Part shown: one piece after another, positions 16,089-25,021 of the stretch | Numbering within the stretch: position 1 is the first letter of the stretch | Layout: each line of letters begins with the position of its first letter | Assembly: GCA_021787595.1 (NCBI GenBank) | Contig: JAJYLQ010000018.1 | Span: 40,380-104,379, forward strand | From: Chloroflexota bacterium | Lineage (GTDB): Bacteria; Chloroflexota; Anaerolineae; Anaerolineales; Villigracilaceae | Direction of reading: 5' to 3' | Length of the DNA: 64,000 nucleotides | Program-made: the position numbers and the translations under genes | Notes under the pieces: generated by a model | What the model was told of the DNA's origin: nothing | What the model saw: only the letters and a program-made list of their open reading frames with translations | Database searches by the model: none

Positions 16089-18122
16089 ATGCAAAGCACA
16101 TTCGGAAGTTTGGCAGGTTGGTTCAAAGGTTTCAATACGAGGTTTTCGCATGGCATTGACACGTTCATGCGGACGGGCTTCCGCATCCCGATTGCCACCA
16201 AACTCATCCTCAGCTTTCTGGCAGTCATTATTATCGTCAGCACGATTTTCACCATTGTGGGAATTCGCCTGATCAACGACCGCATCCTGACGGAAGCCCA
16301 GCAAATGGTGGATCTCGATCTGAACTCCGCCAGAGGAATCTACGAAGGCAGATTGAATCACATCCATGACGTTGTTCATCTGACAGCAGATAGGCTTTTT
16401 CTCGCAGAAGACCTGACCAGCGGAAATGTCATGGACGCCGCCGATGAGTTGACCAAAGTAAAAGAGGCCGAAGGCCTTGATGTCTTGAACGTCACCGACG
16501 CGTACGGCCATGTCTTATTACGGACCGGTAATTTAGGAGTTTATGGGGACAGCCAGATCCACAACGAGCTTATCTCTACGGCGATTACTCAAAAGGCGCC
16601 TGCAGCCGCCACGATCATCGTATCTGCGGAAGATTTGAGCAAAGAATCTCGACTCCTTGCCCAGCAAGCCGACATCAAATTCATCAATACTCCCATGGCA
16701 AGAATTACAGGTGAAACCGAAGAGACCAGCGGCATGATGCTGGCGGCGGCGGCTCCGATCTTCGACCGCAACGATAAGTTGATCGGGATCTTATACGGCG
16801 GAACCTTACTGAACAGGAATTATGGGCTGGTTGACGAGATAAAGCAAACCGTCTTTCAGGGCATGAAATATAACGACAAGGATATTGGAACGGCGACAAT
16901 CTTTCAGGACGATGTAGGGATTTCGACCAATGTCCTGAATGGGGATGATTCCCGTGCGATCGGCACGCGCATCATGGAGAGTGTATACAACCAGGTTGTC
17001 CTCAACGGCCAGCCTTATGTGGGACGGGCCTATGTAGTGAATAATTGGTACATCACAGCGTATGAGCCAATCAGAGACCTGCACAACGAAACAATAGGGA
17101 TTTTGTACGTTGGCATTCTCGAACAGCCATATACAGATATTGAGCGACAGACCATCTTTGCCTTTCTGGCAATTGCGTTTATCGGCGCGCTTGGCTCGAT
17201 GATTTTTGCCTACTTTATTTCGCAAAGGATTTCCGTGCCCCTCGGGAAACTGGTGTCGGCTTCCAGGGAAATTGCGGATGGCAACTTGAATATCAGGGTC
17301 GAGATCAAATCAGGCGATGAACTGGGCAAGCTGGCGCATACTTTCAACAAAATGGCGTCGGCTTTAAAGGAGCGGGATGATGAATTGAAGGAGTTTGCCA
17401 AACGAAAAATCATGGAATCAGAGAGGCTGGCGCTCATTGGACAGCTCTCAGCCAATGTGGCTCATGAATTGAATAACCCGCTGCAAGGAATCGTTACCTA
17501 TTCTCACTTGCTTCTCGAAGTCATGCCAAGTGACCAGGACGAGACCTGTAGAAGCAATCTTGAGAAGATCACGATCCAGGCCAATCGCTGCCGCGACATC
17601 ATCCGCGGCCTGCTGGACTTTTCGCGGCAGAGAAAACCGGACAAAACGTTATGCGATGTCAATGAGGTGCTGAGAGGCTGTGTTTCCCTGCTGGAAAAGC
17701 AAGCCTTGTTCCATAACATCCAAATTATCTGGGGCCTGGAGCCTGCGCTGCCGGAGGCCGTCATTGACCCGTCACAAGTCGAGCGTGTGTTCATGAACAT
17801 CATCATCAACGCCGCTGAAGCCATGGAAGGCAACGGGCGATTGACACTCACAACCCGATTCGAGCCCGACGATCAATTCATCGAACTGCAATTTGCAAAT
17901 ACCGGCCCGGCAATTGCGAAAGACAACCTGGACAAGATTTTCGATCCTTTCTTTACCACCAAGGATACCGGGCACGGGGTCGGCTTGGGACTGGCTATCA
18001 GTTATGGGATTGTCAAAGAACATAGAGGCACGATCACGGTGGAAAGCGAGCCCGGCAAAGGAACGACTTTCATTGTCAGATTACCAGTGACTTCTAATGG
18101 AAACGGTGCAAGCCATGGATAA
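16089..18122 (+). CDS. Membrane sensor histidine kinase with Cache domain
   Basis: This 677-residue kinase has one helix near 40-60, a large extracytoplasmic Cache-like domain (to about 385), a second helix (about 385-410), HAMP, a HisKA dimerisation domain with the phospho-His in ANVAHELNNPLQG, and an ATPase domain (MNIIINAAEAM, then FDPFFTTK and GLGLAISYGI). The ELNNP form of the H-box is typical of NtrB-like and stand-alone kinases. I chose the ATG at 16089 (AGGA upstream); an alternative ATG at 16047 overlaps the previous stop. It lies inside the redox island, so it probably senses a small molecule relevant to the hydrogenase/Etf system. Its ligand is unknown. Confidence 0.92.
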   Translation: MQSTFGSLAGWFKGFNTRFSHGIDTFMRTGFRIPIATKLILSFLAVIIIVSTIFTIVGIRLINDRILTEAQQMVDLDLNSARGIYEGRLNHIHDVVHLTADRLFLAEDLTSGNVMDAADELTKVKEAEGLDVLNVTDAYGHVLLRTGNLGVYGDSQIHNELISTAITQKAPAAATIIVSAEDLSKESRLLAQQADIKFINTPMARITGETEETSGMMLAAAAPIFDRNDKLIGILYGGTLLNRNYGLVDEIKQTVFQGMKYNDKDIGTATIFQDDVGISTNVLNGDDSRAIGTRIMESVYNQVVLNGQPYVGRAYVVNNWYITAYEPIRDLHNETIGILYVGILEQPYTDIERQTIFAFLAIAFIGALGSMIFAYFISQRISVPLGKLVSASREIADGNLNIRVEIKSGDELGKLAHTFNKMASALKERDDELKEFAKRKIMESERLALIGQLSANVAHELNNPLQGIVTYSHLLLEVMPSDQDETCRSNLEKITIQANRCRDIIRGLLDFSRQRKPDKTLCDVNEVLRGCVSLLEKQALFHNIQIIWGLEPALPEAVIDPSQVERVFMNIIINAAEAMEGNGRLTLTTRFEPDDQFIELQFANTGPAIAKDNLDKIFDPFFTTKDTGHGVGLGLAISYGIVKEHRGTITVESEPGKGTTFIVRLPVTSNGNGASHG

Positions 18123-19260
18123 TAGATCGAAGATACTCATCATTGACGATGAGGAGGTGGTTCTGGATTCCTGCTCCCAAATCTTGAGGGGAGGGAACTG
18201 CCAGGTCGCTACCGCCATGAGCGGCGACTCGGGATTGAAACTCGTCAAAGAATTCCAGCCCGATCTCGTTTACGTGGACCTCAAGATGCCCGGTATTTCA
18301 GGCTTCGATGTCATCGGACGAATCCGCGAGCTCGACCCGACGATCGTCAGCATTGTCATCACGGGATACGCCACGGTGAGTTCGGCTGTCGAAGCGATGA
18401 AGAACGGCGCGTATGACTTCCTGCCCAAGCCGTTCACACCGGACGAATTCCGTTTGATCACGCGTCGAGGGCTCGATAAAAGAAAGTTGACGCTGGAAAC
18501 CATCGCCCTGCGAAAAGAAAAGGAAATGCTGAGGGAGAATTTTGCCGCCATTGTTTCGCACGAACTGAAAGCGCCTCTCGGCGCGGTGCAGCAAAATCTG
18601 TATTTTTTGTCAGACGAATTATCGGCTCAACTCACCAATGAGCAAAGGAAGCGCCTCGAGCGGATGAAGGTTAACATCAGCGATTTGATCAACCTCATTC
18701 AAACCTGGCTGCGGGTGCTGTCCGTTGATGTCTCAAAAATTCGAGATGACTTCAAACCCGTCTCTATGCCATCCGTGGTTTCAAAAGCCATCGAGGCTGT
18801 CCAGCCTCACGCGGTTCGCAAGGACATCGAAATCGTTCCTTCGATCGGCGAATCGCTCCGCCCCGTAAACGGAGATGAAGGCACGCTGGTGGAGACTGTC
18901 ATCAACATTCTTGGCAACGCGATCAAGTACTCACGAGCGGCAAGCCAGGTACACATCCATGCTGAAGAAGAAGGAAACAACGTATTGATCTCCGTGACGG
19001 ACACCGGTCCCGGCATCTCCAAAGAAGACCTTCCCTATATTTTCAACGACTTCTATTCTGGCAAAGCGGCTCCGGCTTCGGAACGCGGCAGCGGGATCGG
19101 ACTGGCAGTCGCCCGCCGCATCGTCGAGGCGCATAACGGAACGATTTCAGTCGAAAGTGAATTGGGCAAAGGAAGCACTTTTGTAATTCGTTTGCCGAAC
19201 ATCAATCCTGAGTCGCACAATGAGCCTGCGTTGGAAACAAATGGTTCAGCAAAATCGTAG
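18115..19260 (+). CDS. Response regulator-histidine kinase hybrid (REC-HisKA-HATPase)
   Basis: The 381-residue cytoplasmic protein starts with a receiver domain (KILIIDDEE, phospho-Asp in YVDLKMPG, Lys in LPKPF), continues with a HisKA segment (phospho-His in IVSHELKAPLG near residue 147) and ends with an ATPase domain (NAIKYS, DTGPGIS, GSGIGLAVA). There is no DNA-binding output domain. It overlaps the previous kinase gene by eight bases, so it is translated together with it and is its likely receiver. Receiver-first hybrid kinases relay phosphate on to another receiver, here plausibly the next gene. Confidence 0.93.
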   Translation: MDNRSKILIIDDEEVVLDSCSQILRGGNCQVATAMSGDSGLKLVKEFQPDLVYVDLKMPGISGFDVIGRIRELDPTIVSIVITGYATVSSAVEAMKNGAYDFLPKPFTPDEFRLITRRGLDKRKLTLETIALRKEKEMLRENFAAIVSHELKAPLGAVQQNLYFLSDELSAQLTNEQRKRLERMKVNISDLINLIQTWLRVLSVDVSKIRDDFKPVSMPSVVSKAIEAVQPHAVRKDIEIVPSIGESLRPVNGDEGTLVETVINILGNAIKYSRAASQVHIHAEEEGNNVLISVTDTGPGISKEDLPYIFNDFYSGKAAPASERGSGIGLAVARRIVEAHNGTISVESELGKGSTFVIRLPNINPESHNEPALETNGSAKS

Positions 19261-19317
19261 CCCTGCTTCCGGCGGCGGCTTGAGCGTTAGTCTAAAATCT
19301 TAATATGAAGGAGAACT

Positions 19318-19740
19318 ATGAGCGCACAGATAATGATGATTGATGATGATCCCGATTTTGTGGCGGGGATCAAATCCATCCTCGAAAAGGCCAGCTACAA
19401 AGTGGACGCGGCTTACAACCCGAAGGATGGATTCCAAAGTTTGCAAAGCAAACATTATGACCTGCTCCTGCTCGACATCATGATGGGCAGAGGCGCAGAG
19501 GGCGTGGCTTTGGCGCGGAAGATCCGAAAGGATCCGAAGCTAAAGGAAATGCCCGTCCTGATCATCACGGGGCTGCGGGAACAGATCGCTTTCCTCTTCC
19601 CGGGCCAATCGGTCCATCCGCATTTCGTCGAGACCGACGAGCTGGTCGAGAAGCCGGTGGAGCCGAAGCTCCTGCTGGAAAAAGTGGGCACTCTCTTGAA
19701 GCTGGCAGAAGAGAGAAAGTCCAAAACCCCGGTGCGATAG
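19318..19740 (+). CDS. Single-domain response regulator
   Basis: This 140-residue protein is only a receiver domain: MMIDDDPDF at the start, phospho-Asp in LLLDIMMG, Thr in LIITGL, Lys in LVEKPVEP. It carries AAGGAGAA in front of its ATG and ends 11 bases before hdrC. With no output domain it must act by protein contact or as a phosphate sink or relay. Its position between the kinase pair and hdrCBA suggests it may control the redox enzymes directly or serve as the relay end-point. Confidence 0.93.
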   Translation: MSAQIMMIDDDPDFVAGIKSILEKASYKVDAAYNPKDGFQSLQSKHYDLLLLDIMMGRGAEGVALARKIRKDPKLKEMPVLIITGLREQIAFLFPGQSVHPHFVETDELVEKPVEPKLLLEKVGTLLKLAEERKSKTPVR

Positions 19741-19751
19741 GAGGATCATTC

Positions 19752-20315
19752 ATGGCAGCAGAACTTTCTTTCAGCGATGAAATCGCCAACATGATGTACG
19801 CCTCGCACGGCAATCCGATCCGGGAATGCATCCAATGCGGAACTTGCTCGGGAACCTGCCCGGCGGCGGAGTTCATGGATCATACGCCGCGTCAAATCAT
19901 CGGCATGATCCGCGCCGATCTCAAGGATGAAGTGCTGGCCAGCAACACCTATTGGTCGTGCGCTTCCTGCTATCACTGCACGGTGCGCTGTCCGGCAGGG
20001 ATCGATATCGCCGATATGATGTACGCGCTGAAACGTTATTCGATGTGGAAGAAGAGCTATCAAGAGGGCCTGATCGGGCCTGCCTTCTCTGAAAGTTTCG
20101 TGAAGATGATCGCCGGTTCCGGTCGTTCCTTCGAGCCGCAACTGGCGCCCGCTTATCTTTTCAAGTACGGGCCTCGAGGTTTGATTCAAGAAGCGCAGAT
20201 GGCCACAAGCCTGGTGTTCAAAGGCAGAATGCCTTTGCTTCCGAGGAAGATCAAGGGGCTGGAGAACTTCCAGCGCATGGTGAGACGAATCATCCCGATT
20301 GGAGAGTCGTCATGA
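19752..20315 (+). CDS. hdrC: Heterodisulfide reductase-like subunit C
   Basis: This 187-residue cytoplasmic protein has two [4Fe-4S] sites, CIQCGTCSGTCP (about 26-37) and CASCYHCTVRCP (about 70-81), as in methanogen HdrC. It would carry electrons between HdrA flavin chemistry and HdrB. Its stop overlaps the hdrB start by four bases (ATGA), a sign of coupled translation of a stable complex. In a bacterium the natural heterodisulfide is absent, so the substrate of the complex is unknown. Confidence 0.94.
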   Translation: MAAELSFSDEIANMMYASHGNPIRECIQCGTCSGTCPAAEFMDHTPRQIIGMIRADLKDEVLASNTYWSCASCYHCTVRCPAGIDIADMMYALKRYSMWKKSYQEGLIGPAFSESFVKMIAGSGRSFEPQLAPAYLFKYGPRGLIQEAQMATSLVFKGRMPLLPRKIKGLENFQRMVRRIIPIGESS

Positions 20316-21187
20316 AACAGTATGCATACTATCCCGGCTGCTCTCTCGAGAGTCTGGCTGAAAGCTACAACGTCTCGACGCTCGAAGTGGCGCGCGGGCT
20401 TGGGCTGGACTTGAAAGAAATCGAAGATTGGAATTGCTGCGGCGCAACCGCGTACTTCCCGGTGGACGAGCTGCTGGCCTATACACTCGTCGCGCGCAAT
20501 CTGGCAATTGCCGAAAAAGACGGCGCGAGCGATTTCGTCACTCCATGCAGCGCCTGCTACAAGAACGCTTACTTCACCAACGCGTATCTCAAAAGGGACG
20601 CGGATTTGGCGGATCACATCAATTACGCCCTGGAAGCCGACCACCTGCACATCAACGGGACATTGAGGGTCCGTCATCTCATCGAAGTCATCCTTGAAGA
20701 TGTGGGGCTGGAGGAAGTCAAGAAGAACGTCACGCATCCGCTCAAGGACTTGAAAGTCGCTCCATATTACGGATGCCAGATGCTTCGTCCAAGAAAAGAT
20801 CACGAGAACGTCGAGAACCCGCAATTCTTCGAGCAGTTGTTAGCGGCTCTCGGCGCGGACCCGGTACCGTATCCAAGCAAAACGCGTTGCTGCGGCGGAT
20901 CGCTGATCATCACGAATCGAAAAGCGGCGCTCGATATGGTCCGCAAACTTTTGGAAGACGCCGTGAACCATAAAGCCGAGGTGATCGCCACGACCTGCCC
21001 CATGTGCAACATCAATCTGGAAGTGTATCAAGCGCAGGTCAATCAGGAGTTTGGCACGCAATTTTCGATTCCCGTCATGTATTTCACCCAACTCATGGGC
21101 GTGGCCATGGGCCTCAAACCGAAGAGTTTGGGAATTGGAAAAGAAATGGTCCCCGGAGTGCCGCTGCTTAACTTCGCTCAAAGTTGA
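20312..21187 (+). CDS. hdrB: Heterodisulfide reductase-like subunit B
   Basis: The 291-residue protein has two complete CCG motifs: the first with YPGCS, WNCCGATAYF and CSAC; the second with YYGCQML, RCCGGSL and CPMC. In methanogens these bind the two unusual noncubane [4Fe-4S] clusters that cleave CoM-S-S-CoB. Because all Cys are kept, a disulfide- or thiol-type reaction is possible, in contrast to the partly degenerate CCG domains of the two Hdr-like proteins upstream. It is coupled to hdrC and followed by hdrA. Confidence 0.95.
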   Translation: MKQYAYYPGCSLESLAESYNVSTLEVARGLGLDLKEIEDWNCCGATAYFPVDELLAYTLVARNLAIAEKDGASDFVTPCSACYKNAYFTNAYLKRDADLADHINYALEADHLHINGTLRVRHLIEVILEDVGLEEVKKNVTHPLKDLKVAPYYGCQMLRPRKDHENVENPQFFEQLLAALGADPVPYPSKTRCCGGSLIITNRKAALDMVRKLLEDAVNHKAEVIATTCPMCNINLEVYQAQVNQEFGTQFSIPVMYFTQLMGVAMGLKPKSLGIGKEMVPGVPLLNFAQS

Positions 21188-21204
21188 AAACAGGAGAGAA
21201 ACCT

Positions 21205-23223
21205 ATGACTGAAAGAATTGGCGTTTATGTTTGTCACTGCGGCACGAACATCGCGGGTGTGGTGGATGTCGCAGAGGTCAGCCGATGGGCAGGAAAACAT
21301 CTCGCAGCGCAAGGCGTGGTGGTTTCACGCGACTACAAGTTCATGTGCTCCAGCCTCGGCCAGGAACTGATCCAGAAAGATATCAAAGAACTGGGCTTGA
21401 CACGCGTCGTGGTCGCGGCTTGTTCACCGCATCTGCACGAGAAGACGTTCCGCAATGCCAGCAAAGGTGCGGGATTAAATCCGTATTTGACTGAAATGGT
21501 TTCCATCCGCGAACAGGATTCGTGGGTGCACACCGACAAAGCCGCCGCGACCGATAAAGCCAAAGCCATCCTCGCGGGAGGCGTGGCGCGCGTGGCTCAC
21601 AACACGGAACTCGAACCATTGCGCGTGCCGATCCATCCGGCTACGATGATCGTCGGCGCAGGAATCGCTGGAATTCAAGCCGCGCTCGAAATCGCCGACG
21701 CGGGCTATCACGTTTATCTGGTCGAGCGCGAACCATCCATCGGTGGACACATGGCACAGTTCGATAAAACCTTCCCCACACTGGATTGTGCGGCTTGCAT
21801 TCTGACTCCAAAGATGTTCGAGGTCGGCTCGCATCCAAACATCACCCTGCTCACATGGAGCAATGTTGAGAAGGTGGACGGCTACATTGGGAATTTTACG
21901 GTGACCATCTGCAAGAAAGCCCGGTATGTCAACACGGATACCTGCACCGGCTGCGGCATCTGCTGGGAAAAATGCCCCTGGAAAGTCGTGGATAAAGTCT
22001 TCGAGGCTGGCATGGGCAGCCGCAAGGCCATTTATACGCCGTTCCCGCAAGCTGTGCCAAAATATCCAGTCATTGACAGAGAAAACTGCGCCTACTTCAA
22101 GAACGGCAAGTGCAAGGCGTGCCAGATCTTCTGCCCCACCGAACCCAACTCGATTGACTTCAATCAAAAGGATGAGATGCTGGAAGTCCAGGTTGGCAAC
22201 ATCATCCTGGCCACCGGATACCAACTATTCGATGCGACGCGCATCCCTCAATACGGCTACGGCAGGCTGCCGAACGTGTTCACCAGCCTGGAATTCGAGC
22301 GGATGTGCAACGCTTCGGGTCCGACCGAGGGCAAGATCGTCTTGCGCGATAAGAAGACCACGCCGAAGACGGTGGTCATCGTTCACTGCGTTGGCAGCCG
22401 CGATGAAAATTACAACAAGTATTGCTCCAGCATTTGTTGCATGCAGAGCTTGAAGTATGCCCATCTGGTGATGGAGCGCACGGGCGCGGAAGTCTATAAC
22501 TGTTACATTGATATCCGCACTCCCTTCAAGGATTACGAGGAGTTCTATAAGCGCGTGCTGGAAGAAGGCGGCAATTTCATCCGCGGCAAGGTAGCGGAGA
22601 TCACCGATGTGGCGCGCACGCCCAATGAAGAAGGCAAATTGATCGTGCAAGTCGAAGATACGCTGATCGGCAAACAACGCCGCATCCCAACCGACATGGT
22701 CATCCTTTCTGCAGGCATCGAGCCGCGTCATGACGCCAAAGAAGTTGGCAAACAATTCGGGATTTCCTGCGGCGCCAGCGGTTGGTATATTGAAAGACAC
22801 CCAAAGCTGGACCCGGTGGCAACGATGACGGAGGGCGTTTTCATAGCCGGATGTGTGCAAGGCCCGAAAGACATCCCCGCCAGCGTGGCGCAGGGTGCGG
22901 CGGCATCGGCGCGCGTGCTCGGAAAGATCCAGCAGAAGGAAGTCGCACTCGAACCGGTGCGCGCCTCGATCAACGAGAATCAATGCTCGGGCTGCCGCAT
23001 CTGCAACAACCTGTGTCCGTTCAACGCCATCGCCTTCCACGAAGATCGAATGGTATCGGAAGTCAACCCGGCACTGTGCCAGGGCTGCGGAACGTGCGTT
23101 GCCGCCTGCCCGGCGGGCGCGATCAGCGGAACCGGATTCTCCAACGAACAGATCCTCTCGCAAATCGAAGGTCTGTTGTTGGTGAATGTGGATGGAAATT
23201 TAACGGAGGCGGTCCCAGGTTAG
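21205..23223 (+). CDS. hdrA: Heterodisulfide reductase-like subunit A (flavin-bifurcating)
   Basis: The 672-residue protein has an N-terminal Cys-rich domain (VYVCHCG), a Rossmann FAD domain (GAGIAGIQAALE near 152), the conserved LDCAACILTPKM loop, an internal ferredoxin site (CTGCGICWEKCPW) with further Cys (KCKACQIFCP), and two C-terminal [4Fe-4S] motifs (CSGCRICNNLCP, CQGCGTCVAACP). FAD in HdrA splits electrons from hydrogenase between ferredoxin and HdrB. The ATG at 21205 has AGGAGA upstream; the in-frame TTG at 21184 is less likely. No in-frame stop is present, so there is no selenocysteine form. The complex with MvhADG is strongly implied by gene order. Confidence 0.96.
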   Translation: MTERIGVYVCHCGTNIAGVVDVAEVSRWAGKHLAAQGVVVSRDYKFMCSSLGQELIQKDIKELGLTRVVVAACSPHLHEKTFRNASKGAGLNPYLTEMVSIREQDSWVHTDKAAATDKAKAILAGGVARVAHNTELEPLRVPIHPATMIVGAGIAGIQAALEIADAGYHVYLVEREPSIGGHMAQFDKTFPTLDCAACILTPKMFEVGSHPNITLLTWSNVEKVDGYIGNFTVTICKKARYVNTDTCTGCGICWEKCPWKVVDKVFEAGMGSRKAIYTPFPQAVPKYPVIDRENCAYFKNGKCKACQIFCPTEPNSIDFNQKDEMLEVQVGNIILATGYQLFDATRIPQYGYGRLPNVFTSLEFERMCNASGPTEGKIVLRDKKTTPKTVVIVHCVGSRDENYNKYCSSICCMQSLKYAHLVMERTGAEVYNCYIDIRTPFKDYEEFYKRVLEEGGNFIRGKVAEITDVARTPNEEGKLIVQVEDTLIGKQRRIPTDMVILSAGIEPRHDAKEVGKQFGISCGASGWYIERHPKLDPVATMTEGVFIAGCVQGPKDIPASVAQGAAASARVLGKIQQKEVALEPVRASINENQCSGCRICNNLCPFNAIAFHEDRMVSEVNPALCQGCGTCVAACPAGAISGTGFSNEQILSQIEGLLLVNVDGNLTEAVPG

Positions 23224-23234
23224 GAAGAAAAGAC

Positions 23235-23516
23235 ATGTTGATATTTTACGTTTTGAACCTGGCTCTTTACCTGCTGTTCGTCTTTCTTGGTTATTGGATA
23301 TCAGGAAAGATTAAGCCTCCACAAACGACCCAAACATGGATTCTCTGGGTCATACTGGTTATCTTCGCAGGTGGAGTATGTGTCAGTGGTTATGCTGTGG
23401 ATATCAAAAACGCCGTTGTACTGCACGGTAATGACATGCTTCAAGCTATCGGCATTGGCATTCTGATTGGCTTTGTGATTGCCAAATTCAAGCAAGCCAA
23501 GCCAGCTACGTTCTGA
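23235..23516 (+). CDS. Small membrane protein between hdrA and mvhD
   Basis: This 93-residue hydrophobic protein has three predicted helices (about 2-20, 34-56, 67-85) and a short basic C-terminus (KFKQAK). AGGAAGA lies before the ATG. It is translated in the gap between hdrA and mvhD, which are normally adjacent soluble-complex genes, so it may tether the hydrogenase-Hdr complex to the membrane. I recognise no family. The alternative, a chance insertion of an unrelated gene, cannot be excluded. Confidence 0.75.
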   Translation: MLIFYVLNLALYLLFVFLGYWISGKIKPPQTTQTWILWVILVIFAGGVCVSGYAVDIKNAVVLHGNDMLQAIGIGILIGFVIAKFKQAKPATF

Positions 23517-23551
23517 TGTTGAAAGCGTAGCGGCATAAAGGAGACTCAATA

Positions 23552-24013
23552 ATGAGCAATGAAAAATTTGAACCCGTGATCATTGGCTTTACCTGCAACT
23601 GGTGCAGTTACCGCGCTGCGGACATGGCTGGCACGGCGCGCATGAAGTACGCGCCGAACGTCCGCTTGATCCGCTTGATGTGTTCGGGACGACTCGATCC
23701 GACGTTCGTGATGAAAGCCTTCGCCAATGGCGCGGATGGAGTCCTTATCACCGGATGCCACCCCGGCGACTGCCATTACATCGAGCAAAACTACAAGGCG
23801 CTGCGCCGCTTCCAACTACTCCGACGCGTGCTCAACCAAATGGGCGTCGAACCGGGCCGACTCAAATTACTATGGGCGAGCGCCGCAGAAGGCGCCATCT
23901 TCGCCTCCGAAATCAACAAGTTCGTGGAAGAAGTGCGCGCGCTTGGACCGCTGGGCTGGCCCAAAGAATTCCAGCAAGTTGAATCCACGCCCGTTATGGA
24001 GGTGACAGCATGA
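23552..24013 (+). CDS. mvhD: F420-non-reducing hydrogenase iron-sulfur subunit D (MvhD)
   Basis: This 153-residue protein binds a [2Fe-2S] cluster and links the MvhAG hydrogenase to HdrA. Family features are all present: FTCNWCSYRAADMAG, IRLMCSGRLDP, GVLITGCHPGDCHY, and a C-terminal Cys-poor region. It overlaps mvhG by four bases (ATGA). The presence of MvhD shows that the neighbouring hydrogenase and HdrABC form one complex rather than two unrelated enzymes. Confidence 0.96.
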   Translation: MSNEKFEPVIIGFTCNWCSYRAADMAGTARMKYAPNVRLIRLMCSGRLDPTFVMKAFANGADGVLITGCHPGDCHYIEQNYKALRRFQLLRRVLNQMGVEPGRLKLLWASAAEGAIFASEINKFVEEVRALGPLGWPKEFQQVESTPVMEVTA

Positions 24014-25020
24014 CCGCAAAACCTAAATTCGCAATGTATTGGGCCGCCTCCTGCGGCGGATGCGAGATCGCCGTGTTGAACATCCACGAAAAGATTCTCG
24101 ATGTGGACGCCAACTTCGATGTGGTCTTCTGGCCCGTTGCCATGGACGCCAAATATAAAGATGTCGAAGCGATGGAAGATGGCTCAATTTTACTGACGCT
24201 CTTCAACGGCGGAATCCGTAACGATGAAAATGAACACATTGCCAAATTGCTCCGCAAGAAATCGAAGATCCTCGTCGCGTTCGGATCATGCGCCAACGAA
24301 GGATGCATTCCCGGATTGGCGAATCTAATCAGCACCAAAGAGATTTTCGATACATACTACGAGACAGTCTCGACCGATAACCCGGATCACATCCGCCCGC
24401 AACCGGAATATAAAATGCCGGAAGGCGAAATCCATATCCCGACGCTTTTGCCAGTGCTGAAGACTCTCGATCAAGTTGTGGATGTGGATTATTACATGCC
24501 GGGCTGTCCGCCTGAATCGCATCAGATCGCGGCGGTGATTGATCTGGTTGTGCAAGTCCTGCAAGGCAAGGCTCAATTGCCGCCGAAAGGCGCAGTCATC
24601 GGCGCGGGTAATTCAACTGTCTGCGACGAATGCAAGCGAACGCGCAATGCCAAGACGATTAAATCCTTTGAACGCATTTGGAATATCGCGCCCGATCCGT
24701 CACTGTGCCTGCTCGAACAAGGCATCCCGTGCAATGGTCCCGCGACTCGCAGCGGGTGCAACGCGCGCTGTCCAACTGCGGGTGCGCAGTGCATCGGTTG
24801 CTATGGCCCCGCCGAAGGCGTTGTGGATTACGGCGCGCGTTTGATCTCGGCGTTCGCCTCTGTCCTCGATGCGAAAGAACCGGAAGAGATAGATCACATC
24901 CTCGATGGATTGGTTGACCCGACCGGTCAGTTCTATCGTTTCAATCTGGCGGGTTCGTTATTGAAAGCCGCAGTTCCCGCGTGGAAGGCGGAAAGCACGC
25001 ACGAGAAAGAGAAGGCATAA
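24010..25020 (+). CDS. mvhG: [NiFe] hydrogenase small subunit, MvhG type (group 3c)
   Basis: This 336-residue subunit carries the electron-transfer clusters. Proximal cluster ligands appear in AASCGGCE, GSCANEGC and MPGCPPE; the C-terminal part holds further Cys (CDEC, CNGPATRSGCNARCP, CIGCYGP) for two more clusters. There is no Tat signal, so the enzyme is cytoplasmic. It begins inside the end of mvhD and ends one base before the mvhA start codon, giving tight stoichiometry. The group 3c assignment rests on the MvhD/Hdr neighbours and absence of NAD- or F420-linked subunits. Confidence 0.95.
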   Translation: MTAKPKFAMYWAASCGGCEIAVLNIHEKILDVDANFDVVFWPVAMDAKYKDVEAMEDGSILLTLFNGGIRNDENEHIAKLLRKKSKILVAFGSCANEGCIPGLANLISTKEIFDTYYETVSTDNPDHIRPQPEYKMPEGEIHIPTLLPVLKTLDQVVDVDYYMPGCPPESHQIAAVIDLVVQVLQGKAQLPPKGAVIGAGNSTVCDECKRTRNAKTIKSFERIWNIAPDPSLCLLEQGIPCNGPATRSGCNARCPTAGAQCIGCYGPAEGVVDYGARLISAFASVLDAKEPEEIDHILDGLVDPTGQFYRFNLAGSLLKAAVPAWKAESTHEKEKA

Positions 25021-25021
25021 C

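Noticed and set aside
22225..23163. A 312-codon minus-strand frame.
   Set aside because: Antisense to hdrA, whose iron-sulfur and FAD motifs prove the sense frame.
21205..23223. A selenocysteine-containing HdrA as in some bacteria and archaea.
   Set aside because: No in-frame TGA is present and the Cys positions are coded as Cys.
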